A DNA stretch of 64,000 nt from Arctopsyche grandis (Eukaryota > Arthropoda > Insecta > Trichoptera > Hydropsychidae), in contig NC_135359.1 in NCBI RefSeq assembly GCF_051622035.1, positions 22,292,001-22,356,000 on the forward strand, in the 5' to 3' direction. Under the pieces are notes generated by a model. The model was not told the origin of the DNA, searched no databases, and saw nothing but the letters and a program-made list of their open reading frames with translations. Each line of letters opens with the position of its first letter. Position 1 is the first letter of the stretch. This document shows, in pieces, positions 47,253-57,944 of the stretch. Made by a program: the position numbers and the translations under genes.

Positions 47253-47586
47253 TCTCTAAAATAGCTCGCCCAACAGAATCGGCGTTCGTCCAGCAAATCA
47301 AACATCTAACGGGTTGCCAGTAACAAAAATAAAATTTGACGTTTCAGTGAAATCATAACCAGTTACATTTTCACTGGGTAATTGTAATATCTTAGCTGCC
47401 AACATTTATTTATTTAAGGGCTAGGTTAGGTTTGGTTAAGTTGGCCCTATTCATAGCGTGAGATTAAGATTAGGTTGTTAGGGTCGGTATTTATTTTTGT
47501 TAAATTTTATTTTTGTTACTGACAACCCATTTGACGTTTGATTTTCCGGGCGAAAACCGAATCTGCGTTGAGAGCTATTTTAGAGA
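47253..47586. mobile_element. foldback MITE with ~85-bp arms
   Basis: The left arm begins TCTCTAAAATAGCTCGCCCA and the right arm, inverted, TCTCTAAAATAGCTCTCAAC. Homology continues through GTAACAAAAATAAAATTT. The interior has GGGCTAGGTTAGGTTTGG but no telomeric array. Confidence 0.75.
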
Positions 47587-47589
47587 GGG

Positions 47590-48765
47590 GCTTTCTTTTT
47601 ATTTGACGGGCCGATAAACGGTACTCATTAAAAAAGGACGAAGATTGGCCGACTTTTTTGACGTTTTTTATACATTTTCTATTGTTTTTTTATGATTTCC
47701 TCATCACTTATTTATTTGTTCCCAATTGTACATATGAAGGTACATACATATGTATTTTATATACATATTCGAAATTATATATTAGATGTACATATGTACA
47801 TACATTCATGCATAACAAACTGCTGAACTGCTGTGCAAAAGTTGAACAAATGACAAAAGTAATGCACCTCCAGGCTTGACTCCTATTGACACGTGTCATG
47901 GTCATTTGTGACGAATCCCGATGAATCGTTCAAATGATTCAGTCGATTCAGCAACTTATTAATTGAGTGAGCGGAAGACGTCTGTTATTAAGCAAGTGTG
48001 GCATAACTAAATGTACGACATCCTCGTGCTAAACTCTGAACCCACCCGGCTGACATCTGCTCTCTCTGAATCAATCGACGTTGAACTCTGAGAAGTCCTA
48101 CGGGTCAGTTGACACTATTTACTACATACACATATGCTTATCCGACAAGTGTTGAAGTGTTTCCTCGACTACTGGTGTTAATTGCCAGTCCTCTCTCCCT
48201 CTCTCTCTCTCTCTCTCTTTCCCCATTACAATGGGCAAGAGTTTAATGAATGAATGGATGAATGAATCCCATCTTGGAATCATCATCCTTTGCTATTTGT
48301 AGTCGGCGGCACTTGATCCTCGTCTGGTCTTGGGTCAATTGCGTGCCAGCTTTTTATTGGAAAATGAATCATTCGTTCAATTTCACGGGCATGTTAACAT
48401 TATTTGTCGTCTTGCTATGTGTGTTAACAACGTCCCACACACGTATAAATTCATTCACGGCAATTGAATTTTTGTATACACGCACACGAACGATGTTAAA
48501 TATTCATCCGAATGCTTGTAAGATATGTAATTAGGTTGTACAATTTAAAAGTATGTGACAGTGTAATTTATTGTTAATTTAAAAAGAAAATGCATTTCTG
48601 ATAGTTATTCAGTTTGGGTTCAAAGCAGAAATGAGAGATTATATGTATGTATGTATATTGGAATTACATATGTAGGTACGCGAAGTTGTTTAACATTCGA
48701 GATTGCATTTGAATTTCTGGTATATTTCATGGCATTTACAACTTTATGGCGAAATTGAATATATT
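47590..48765. other. no gene recognised; (CT)n microsatellite
   Basis: A pure (CT)n run lies at about 48195-48220. Otherwise unassigned. Confidence 0.4.
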
Positions 48766-48769
48766 GGTA

Positions 48770-49360
48770 TTATTAATTTATTTATTAATTATTTTTATAA
48801 TAATAATAACAATAATATGACCAATGTGACCTGACAGGTTGCCCCAAAGTGTCACACCAGTCTTACAAAAAAAGAAAATAACAAAGAAAAAACAATAAAA
48901 ATTACCAATCATTCATCTCATTCAAATAGATTTGTGTTGAATCTCATAAAACTGACCAGCTCATTAACATGACAATTGAACAGTTTCAAATGTTCATCTA
49001 TCATATTAAGGAACCGGAAAGCCTTTACAAGAGACGAGTTAGCAGACGTTTTCGCAGGAATAGGTTGGAAAAGTAAATGATGACGCAAAGCTCTACCACA
49101 TTCAGGTGCCAAAAATTTAAATTTCAATAAAATCGAAGGATTGTCAATTCTTCCCTTTAATACTCCAAAGAAATATTTGGAATTGACAATAATTCTTCTC
49201 GAAGATAGTAAATCAAAGCCTAGTATACCTTGTAAAAAGGCAGTGGGAAATAAATAGGGGTAATATTTATATTTCCTTATATAAAGGCATCTAAGAAACT
49301 TTTTTGAACCCTTTCTAATCAAGAGAGAGAATTTAATTTCAGCAGGACTCCAAAATATCA
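48770..49360 (-). mobile_element. jockey-like LINE, 5'-truncated C-terminal fragment
   Basis: The minus strand 49322-48918 is open for 134 codons: GSKKFLRCLYIRKYKYYPYL, then FPTAFLQGILGFDLLSSRR and a FRFLNMIDEHLKLFN tail. These align with the C-terminal region of the TARBP1 element's RT. The 3'UTR carries the TGTGACCTGACAGGTTGCCC block; the tail is AT-rich near 48775-48820. Confidence 0.75.
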
Positions 49361-49499
49361 GAGATCGGTGGACAAGTTGCTTTTGCCAACAAATACTGGT
49401 TCACGATATTCAATTTAAAATTGTCCTACAAAGCAAGAGAGCAAAAAAAAGGTTGACAATAGTGAAACATTTTTTGTGGGCAAAAGTAACGTGTCCGCG

Positions 49500-50240
49500 G
49501 ATCTCTGGTAAGGACACACTGAAAGGTGCGACATGTACATACTATTGGTTACCGGCTGAGATGGGCGTATTTTCATGTCAGTGTTAATTCAAACGATCTT
49601 ATTATTTCGACAAGTTTCTCCTCATTGACCCACAATATTGAGGATCGTTACTTCCATAAGGTCCACGATTTGGGGTGTGGTAAACAACTCTTCTCCAATC
49701 TTCTCTGGAAACGGCATTTCAAACGACAGAACAGCCAAGTGCTGACTTGAGTACACCATATAAGAGATCTTCTACTTCTTCTCTTCCCATCTACAGTCCC
49801 ATCTACTTCTACTTCTTCTCTTCCCATCTTCAGTACACCATATAAGAGATCTTCTACTTCTTCTCTTCCCATCTACCGCATCAATTATTACAAGCTTTTC
49901 CAGGCTGTCGTCGTCTCTTCTCCCCACGTGTCTAAAAAACAGGAGAATTCGTCGTAGTTTGAATGTGAAATTTGAATTCTGAAGTTTCTCCTACATTTCT
50001 TCAAATATGGAAATAACAGATATCGATCACTTTCAAACCTACGTATGTACATGTGTTTATACAAGGATAAAATATCACTGAAAATACTCGAGGCGGTGAT
50101 TTTTGCCAAGGATCGTGGTGGAATAGATTATGCGTGCTAGCGGATTTTTTTGCATGTGCAAAAAAATGCGTATCGAATACCATTCTGTGAGTTTGCACAT
50201 ATAGAGGTGTTAAAAGTATGAAGAAATGGAACAATTATAA
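49500..50240 (+). repeat. R1-family repeat copy with an internal tandem repeat
   Basis: CTTATTATTTCGACAAGTTT, CTCCTACATTTCTTCAAATA and TTTTGCCAAGGATCG match 51640-52230. An internal tandem repeat of CTTCTACTTCTTCTCTTCCC units at 49745-49880 interrupts it. Confidence 0.6.
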
Positions 50241-50244
50241 GTAT

Positions 50245-51185
50245 AATTGCTAGGCATGGAAATGATTATTACAAATTTCATGATTTTCTTCCCTTAAGAG
50301 ATTTTTTTATATTAGATCTGGGAATTGTTTTTGAAAATAAATAGAGTTTCAAAATCCACATTGGGAATATCTGTGATAGCCTTCCGCCACTTTCAAATAC
50401 ATATAACGGTTCATATATTATATTAAGGGAATTTTTTATGTACACTACAAATGCAATATCATCTAAGATCTAACAATACGTTAATACGTAATACAAAGTT
50501 CGATTCATCTTGATCTTCGTAATGAATAGTAAGTGGATTTTGTATTTAATTGTATACGAAGTACACACATTAATCTTAATAGGGCGATTCAATCCGCAAC
50601 ACATGCTCTTCGCGCAAATGTCATTATTTTATCTTTAATTAGTCTTTTTATGAAAGTTTGACGTATGAATGGGCGGAAAAAAAATAATAACTTAATTTCA
50701 GCATCAATTCCAATCACGATTTGTATTTGACGTGCGATAAATACGCAAGTTGTTTCCGTCGATACTCCCAACCGATATGTTTGATTTGGTTAATTCGAAT
50801 GAATTCGTATCGTCACGCTCGACTTTCCTCTAATTTTACGTGTACGTGTGTGTATTTTTTTACGTTTTACCGACGATGCATCAATCATGTCGTCACTTAG
50901 CCGAAGAGATTGATTATTTTATAATGTGAAATTCGGTACGTCTAATGAGGTACTCAATATTTCATTCGCGCAAAATTGCTTTTTATTGACAGCGAAATCT
51001 CCTCTTGTTCGGGCGCGTACTGCTTTATAACGGCATATGTTCCGACACTTTCCAAATGTCGGATCGAGAAAAATAAATTGGAGAGAAAAAAAAAACAATG
51101 GAGTCGCTTTCAAATTTTGACCACAGCTCGCGTTTGTTTGAGCGTGTTTATTTATTTGATTCGCAAGGTGTAAAAGTGTCGTGAG
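50245..51185. other. no gene recognised
   Basis: Includes 50330-50420, where CCGCCACTTTCAAATACATA resembles part of R1. The rest is unassigned. Confidence 0.35.
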
Positions 51186-51189
51186 GTTA

Positions 51190-51415
51190 AAAAATTGCGT
51201 CGGACACCGGAAGGGCGCACGCTCGGGCCCCGTAGCGTGGAGGGGCCCCCTTTGCTAACAAATGAGGTGTTTTGTTGCCGCCCAGCGTGGGGTCCCCTCG
51301 ACCCGTGGGGGCCCCGTCGCGCTGATTAGCACCAAATAAAACGTGAATCCGAACGGGCCGCGTGACGTCACCCCACGAGGCGCTGCGCCCCCCTGTGGGG
51401 CGTGCGGCCACCCCT
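51190..51415. other. isolated GC-rich block
   Basis: About 225 bp of high G+C inside AT-rich DNA, with many GGGGCCCC-type palindromic words. One minus-strand frame is open across it (51522-51187) but has no recognisable protein. It could be a GC-rich MITE or other repeat, or a CpG-type regulatory island. Confidence 0.4.
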
Positions 51416-51639
51416 ACACTATCAAAATAACAAATGAAATTGATACTAAGCTCGGTTTCAGGTTGATGAGAGAGCTTTTCCTTTTGCATATCCCAATAAT
51501 CTGAATCTAAATAGAAAACCAAAATTATATAGTTGCCTTGAGAATATTCGCGCGGATATCGCCATGAAGCATTTGAGTTAAGAATATATCTACGTCAAGT
51601 AGTTGACCTTTTGGAAAGTGAAGTTTAATGGTAAGAACA

Positions 51640-52230
51640 CACTCAAAAGTAAGGCACGGCACACGCAGGTAGACTCCAGTTGTGATAGGCGTGTCTTCAT
51701 ATCATTGTTAATTTGTACGATCTTATTATTTCGACAAGTTTCTCCTACATTTCTTCAAATATAGAAATCACCGTTATTGATCACTGTCAAATCTACACAT
51801 GAGCCGTTATATTTGTAAGTGGCGTAAGTCCACTTTCCTTCATCTCGATAAATATCCCGTAAAACATTAAATATAGTATTTTTCGTTTTACAGTATTTAA
51901 AAATACTGGTGGCTTGTAATAATTTTATTCTGCTTTTCCATGATTCAGAACATTTCGAATTATAAGTAATGATAACAATTTGTGAATTAAGTCAAACTAA
52001 AATAGTGTTTTTGGAACTGAAAATTGGACTTCCGCTACTTTTAAATATCATATGTTCATATGTCAATATATGGATAAAAACTACAAAATATCTCAAAGGG
52101 GTAAATTTTGCCAAGGAACGTCATGGCATAGATTAGGTTTTCTAGTGTTTTTTTGCATGTGGAAAACTATCTAAAAAAAACACGTGCGGCGTACCATTAT
52201 GTGTATCTGCACGTTAAGGCTATGGAAAAG
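51640..52230 (+). repeat. R1-family repeat, the most complete copy
   Basis: It joins both halves of the family. The first half (CGACAAGTTTCTCCTACATT, TGATCACTGTCAAATCTAC) is shared with 49500 and 45620. The second half (GCCGTTATATTTG, AAAAATACTGGTGGC, AGTGTTTTTGGAACTGAAAA) is shared with 61460-61745. No coding content was recognised. Confidence 0.6.
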
Positions 52231-52234
52231 ATTG

Positions 52235-54125
52235 ATAATATTTTATAACAGACAATTGTAAGACAGTTTATCCCGACAATATATTAATAATTAAGTTAAA
52301 TACTATCAACTGTCTTGGAATTGGAAATAGTACTGGTCGCATCGATCAATTTAGTACTGTAAATTGCAACAGTACTATAAACTGCATAAGTGCTATCAAC
52401 TATGTTGCTATGGTTACATTTTTCTCTATATATTAGAATTGTCCTTATCGATTCATTAATAGAAAAGAGGGTGTAAATATGTGGTACAAATGTACAATAC
52501 ATTGAAATATGGGTTTTTCCTGCAAAAGCGTACTGCCATGTACATGTATTACTAACATAAACCAGATGTTGATCTTTATACGAAGGCTCATCCCCACTCT
52601 CCGGAAAGATGTTCACAAAAAAATGTGTATTGATAGTGGTTTTCGCGCACCTTTTTCAAGGAGTGGGGGTGGGTCTTCCTAAATGAAACGACCTCTATTT
52701 ACATTGTTATTGTATGTAGAAGGTAAAAAGGTCCAAAAGTGATAATGATTATAAAATTTTACATTTTTTTTGTTTTATTTGCTGCTCTTGATCTGTGTAT
52801 GATGCAGTATTCAAACGTCGTTTTGTATTTGAATTTGATGTTTATCCTCAACAGAACAACATTCTCTAATCACACGCGTAGATTTAATTGTACAATCTAA
52901 CAATAAACCTCAATAGCTACTCACCGAATTTAACGAGTCTCTCGAGCACTTTCACTCGTAAACATCAAACGGTTGTCGGATAATCTTTTATATAGTATCA
53001 TCGAACGTGTTTTATAATAAACTCATACAAAATATAATATAATACCAATACGTAGTGATGGTGATGATGATATTGCGTTTTTTTTTCACTCCGCCTCTTT
53101 AGATGTCTATTGCGCATTGTGTGCGCAGGGCTTTATCCGAAATAAAGACGTGTGTGTGTTGGCTTTGAGTCGACACGTTCGGCGGTTCCTTATAAGAAAC
53201 TTTAATAGCCGTACCGCATTATTGGTTGATGTTGTTGTTGTCACGCGTGAATATCAGTAAAATGATGTATCGCCAGTATGTAAATACTGCCATTGGCATT
53301 TGACGGACGTAAACATTGGAAAATAATGCAATCACGCCTTTTGCCGAAAGTCTTTGTTGTTAATAAGTTCGCTATTATGTGACCGTGTTACGGAGTGGCT
53401 CAGATTTTCTTGCTACATATGACCAAAAGAGTCGTCCTCTCACTTCGTTGAATAAAAAATAGAATCATTTTTGGTATTCCAAAATATAAATACGCGCATA
53501 ATTATCATGAAACATGCTCATCAACATTTAAATACGATTTGATAACCGATTGTCAATATATCACGTTCTGTTGATACATGATTTAAACCAGCCACGAATT
53601 GGGCTTTCAGGTAATTGAGAAGTACCTCGTGAACTATTATTACAAAGGAAAGCTTTCTATTTCTTCATTTTTTTATCAAGTTTGATTGTCGAAGAGTGAA
53701 AATTTTGCTTTGATCGAGTCCGTTCCGGCTTACGTTTAAACTTTTTTCACAATGTTTGATGATTTTTTCAAATCAATTTGTTTCAATCACAGTATATTAT
53801 TGTTATAATCAATGACGTTATATGTAAGTACTTCAATTTAGTCAGCATATTAGAACGTTCGATAAAATACTCTTAACAATAGTACTAACGTATTCACTAT
53901 TATCGCATATCTGGGTTGTACGTTAGATGACAGGTGAGATCACATGACTAAGATCAAATGCTACAGAAAACCGGGGTAGAGCGACTTTTATTCGGTTAGA
54001 AAAGTCATATGTAGCCCTTAAGTATCCCTAAAAATCCGTACGAGGATAGTGAATTGCTATGTGTTTTCAATTCTCTAGAGTGGAAATAATAATGAAATAA
54101 ATAGAAGCGTATAAGGTCACAAATG
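52235..54125. other. no gene recognised
   Basis: Unassigned. The block at 53090-53260 is less AT-rich but has no coding pattern that I recognise. Confidence 0.35.
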
Positions 54126-54129
54126 AGTG

Positions 54130-54340
54130 TGTTTTTGTCTCAGATGAAAAAAAAACAAAGAAACCGCTATGACTATCAAGAGACTTAAACTTAAATTCTT
54201 TGGTCACGTATTTCGTCACCTCGAGACATATCAACTTTTGCATATTACCTCTATTATTAAAAGTAAGATAGAGACCCTGGAATAAGAAGGACGTCCTGAC
54301 TGAAAAACCTTAGGCAATGGTTCAATCAAAGTTCCGAGTG
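54130..54340 (+). mobile_element. RTE-like reverse transcriptase C-terminal fragment
   Basis: Reading with breaks: TAMTIKRLKLKFFGHVFRH, then LLHITSIIKSKIE and LKNLRQWFNQSSEWW, a pattern common near the C-terminus of RTE-type polymerases. It is short and not functional. Confidence 0.5.
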
Positions 54341-54529
54341 GTGGCCAACAAAACTATCATCTCAAAAATGATTGCCGAATGATTGCGAAAATGATACTTC
54401 GTTAGTATAACTTCGTTAAAATCAGCAGTATTATTTCTCGCTCCTGAATATTCATTTAAATTCAATGATGATAAATACAAATTTCCATGGGATGATCCTT
54501 CATAGTTGGTTCTCATTTTATTTTTATTT

Positions 54530-54905
54530 TTATTTACTTCTTCTTCTTTCTCGTTGGCTCAATGCTGAGCGTCGTGGTCATTGATGCCATCTCTAATTTG
54601 ATGGACGATTCGCCTCCATTCCTCCAGGTTCTTTGCCAAGTTAAAGGCAGCGTTAAGGGACGATCCCGCCGTTTCTTTGAATTGGTCAGGCTATTTCTTG
54701 GGAGACCGTCCTCTTGCTCGCCGTCCCTCCAGCGTTCTGGTGACTACCAGATTCTCCAGACTCTTCACATTCTTCCTGGCCATATGGCCCAAGTAGAAAA
54801 GAACCCTTTTCAGTTTTCTTACATGTTGTAGAGAGTATCTCTGAGACTGCCAGCTCTTTGAGGATGGATGGGGATATTCGTGCGTCTCGAAATATTACAG
54901 CCGTG
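54530..54905 (-). mobile_element. RTE-like LINE 3' end, second family
   Basis: The minus strand with frame shifts gives AFNLAKNLEEWRRIVHQI, then NDHDAQH and ANEKEEE, followed by an A-rich tail (AAATAAAAATAAAAAT). It differs from the MRVAQNRDEW family. Confidence 0.6.
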
Positions 54906-54909
54906 CGTC

Positions 54910-56040
54910 TTATAGCCTCAATGGAGTTTTAATTTTAATATTTAATATTTTTTAATTAGTCTTAATTTTTAATATAGAGGCCGGTTTTGACCGTGACAAT
55001 CTTATGATACCGCGATTTGACTAAGGAGAATCTTAAATCAATGCAGTCCGTTGAAAGTGCTTCGAACAATTCGGGCACCATGCACGTGGCTTAAATTTAA
55101 CACCTTTCCAAATCCGATCGAAAAATATTATGATAGTTAGGCGCACAGTCGGCATACACAAACGATCCGCACATAACAAATGGATTTATTTCACCTTTGT
55201 GCTCGCGATACAAATGACTTTATTAGGGCCGCCATGACATCTCGTAATTAACTAGCGCGCGGTTGAATCGTTAATTGGCGAATGCGCACAAAAAAGGTTC
55301 ACAATAAGCGCCGAAGAAAAAAAAAAAGAGAAAAAGGTTGACGGCGACACGTGGAGCCGGCCCCGTACAGGTGTGAGCCGATATTAATGGTCCTGTCAAT
55401 ATCGTACCTATGGAGAATAACTCGACCCGGGTCGCGCCACGTACTCTTAACGCAGTGTCGATTTGCACGCATTGCGAATCCTCGTTCGGAAGTACCGTGT
55501 GAATATATACATATATGTTTATATATATATGTATGTGTATATGTATGATGCGGCCCGGCGTGGGAGCGACGGTGGCCGCATATATGCGTCAGTTTCTCGA
55601 TGCGGCCCGCCGATGCGCCCCAACAAAGGAACCGATCCGTCAATCCACGTGACAGCTTTTGATATTCACCGATGGACCAACAATTAAACACCGTAAAAAA
55701 GCACACACAACACTAGCCGCCGTACACGTTATACTACGTTCGAAAGTGATACGTGAGACGGGTACAGATCAATATTAAAGTAGGTCTAGTGTTTGAGAAT
55801 TGAACGTTCGAGCGCAGGTCGGAACTGTCCCCTTTTTGAAGTGGTTAGTAACATCGATTCTCCCGTGTAAGTGTTCTTGTCTCGGATGTAGTGGGTCAAG
55901 TTGATGTAATGCTAATTTAATAAATGGTCACATCTTCTATTGACAGTGACGTCTCTGGAGTATGTGCAGTTCCTAGGAAAAATGTCAAAATGTCGCCCAT
56001 TCTAAAATATGATATAATCGAAATAATATTTCATAATTAT
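54910..56040. other. no gene recognised
   Basis: Contains a GC-richer patch at about 55250-55720 with overlapping ORFs on both strands and a TATA(TG)n microsatellite at 55500-55545. No known protein. Confidence 0.35.
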
Positions 56041-56047
56041 ATATAGA

Positions 56048-56515
56048 CTAGTGTTTTACCCGATGAAATATCATCGCATGGGTGTTGGCATATTAAGTTA
56101 TTAAATAAAATAAAATTAAAAGAAATGTATCGTGTGTTCGATCTCCACGCGGTCGAATTTTTTTCAAATACCTTTTAAATAAATTAAATTTAATATTTAT
56201 ATTTAATTGTTTAAAATGGTAAAAACTACCTACCTAACTACATATATACAATATGAAACACCGATATAAAAATTAATTAATTAAATAAATTTTCAATAGA
56301 TGGCGGTAAATTCTCTGCCAAACGGAAACATTAGTAGCGGATCATGGATGTATGTATATAGAAGTTTTTTTAAATTTTGTTATTGTATTCGTATATACAT
56401 ACGTTTTGGCAGTGATTTAGCTATGACGTACATATGTATGTCGAATCGCTATTAATGTACGGCGAGCGTTATCTCAGACATACACACAGATGGAATACCA
56501 CTATTATATACATGA
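56048..56515 (-). mobile_element. complete small Helitron, minus strand
   Basis: On the minus strand it starts A/TCATGTATATAATAG and ends with the hairpin CGATGATATTTCATCG, then GGTAAAACACTAG/T. TC start, subterminal hairpin, CTAG end and A/T target are the Helitron hallmarks. The 5' region matches the fragment at 8850. No Rep/helicase coding. Confidence 0.75.
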
Positions 56516-56519
56516 TGAT

Positions 56520-57860
56520 TTTTCATATCGGATGTTTAAAGTGATTAGGGTGCATTCAGTTGATCAGTTGAAAATTACGATCCATTCTTGAATGATAAAT
56601 TATTATATAAATATAAATGGGATATGATAATTTCAATTTACAATTATAATTAGTTTTCGTATTTTTTTACTCCTTCGGTTTGCCGCCCCTCAAAATATTC
56701 GCCCTTAGGCATCGCCTTACCTGCCTATGCCCATGCGACATCCCTGTTTATTGAGATGTTTGTTGTAACGAGCTAAAACTGTATAATCATTTTACTATAT
56801 ATATGTATAAAGCATTGATCTTACTCTTGTACATGATTTTTATTTTAGAATTTTAATATTCTTTTTACGCCATTGATTCATTTTTGGTTAAATACAGTTC
56901 TTATTAATATTAAGTTCAATTAATACATTTGAATTATACTCTCTTATTTAAAAAATTGAATATATAACACGTAGTCTTCTTTTCAATGTTATTTGTGAGC
57001 TTATTTTAAGCCGCTTCTTCTCTTCCAGTCGCTTTTATATATGATATTATAAACATACGAGGGTTAGTTCATATTAAAATAAGCTAATGTCTCCAACATA
57101 AAGCTTGAGAAATTTAATCATTAACGAAATCATCAAAATTTCATCTGAATCGACTGTCGGAGTAGCGCGATGACAGCTTGCTGATAGGGAAAACATTCAT
57201 GCCACACATTTATATCTGTAAATTTTACATAGTTGAACATTTATTAGAATCTGTAATGTCAGAAAAATAGTCAGTTCACTCTTTCTGAATGAAATTGGAA
57301 AAAAGCACGCATTCTATTTGAGGAGTGTTTTCGTATATGTAAACTCAACTTACAGGCTCAACAATTTGTATTAAAAAGTAGTGTAGCGTGATGATATTTT
57401 GTTTTTACCATCCATAAGTTTTGGGTGTGTTATTCCTCCGTAGTGTAGTTCCTCGGTATGGATGACTTTGGCAGGTTGCGGCTCGACTACACACAGTTAC
57501 GGCATTAGCCAAAGAAGTAGGCAGGAATGTCAGTGATTCTTTGATTGAGTTGTAATACCAGTGCCTTTAACATGCACGGCACTCACCTGCTTATTCACAG
57601 ATGAGCCGACAACTACAGGCCGGCTCAAAACGTGCGACATGACCGATGCAAATGTATGTAAAACGAAACGCATTTTTGAATATCCGTTTTGAGACTTTAC
57701 ACATTTTAATTATACATTCCCACTGTCGAATATTGATTTTGTTTGTTGTGCGGTGTTTTTTGAACAGTCTGTACTATTACGGTTAATTTTTTTCGATGAG
57801 CTGTGCGAAAATGTTCAATATCAATTTGATAGATTGCTTCGTGATTTTTTTTAGCTAGTG
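56520..57860. other. no gene recognised
   Basis: AT-rich, with no recognised repeats or RNA. Confidence 0.35.
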
Positions 57861-57870
57861 TGCTTCCACC

Positions 57871-57944
57871 TATATAAAGGCTTCCGAACGTAACTAACTG
57901 CTATAGTGCTAAAATTGTTATTAATGAATATCAAACGGGTAAGT
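57871..57944 (+). promoter_or_regulatory. candidate TATA promoter with a five-codon first exon
   Basis: TATATAAAGG at 57871-57880 is followed, about 45 bp on, by ATG AAT ATC AAA CGG (57924-57938) and a consensus splice donor GTAAGT. Insect cuticle-protein and other small secreted genes often have such a layout, but I could not find a matching second exon. Confidence 0.25.

Noticed and set aside
47400..47470. Insect telomere (TTAGG)n array
   Set aside because: Only two imperfect units are present, inside a foldback element.
51187..51522. Protein-coding gene in the GC-rich block
   Set aside because: One open frame of 111 codons with biased composition, no motif and no exon signals.
55350..55710. 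Paired ORFs around 55299-55706
   Set aside because: They overlap on opposite strands across a TATG microsatellite and resemble no protein family.
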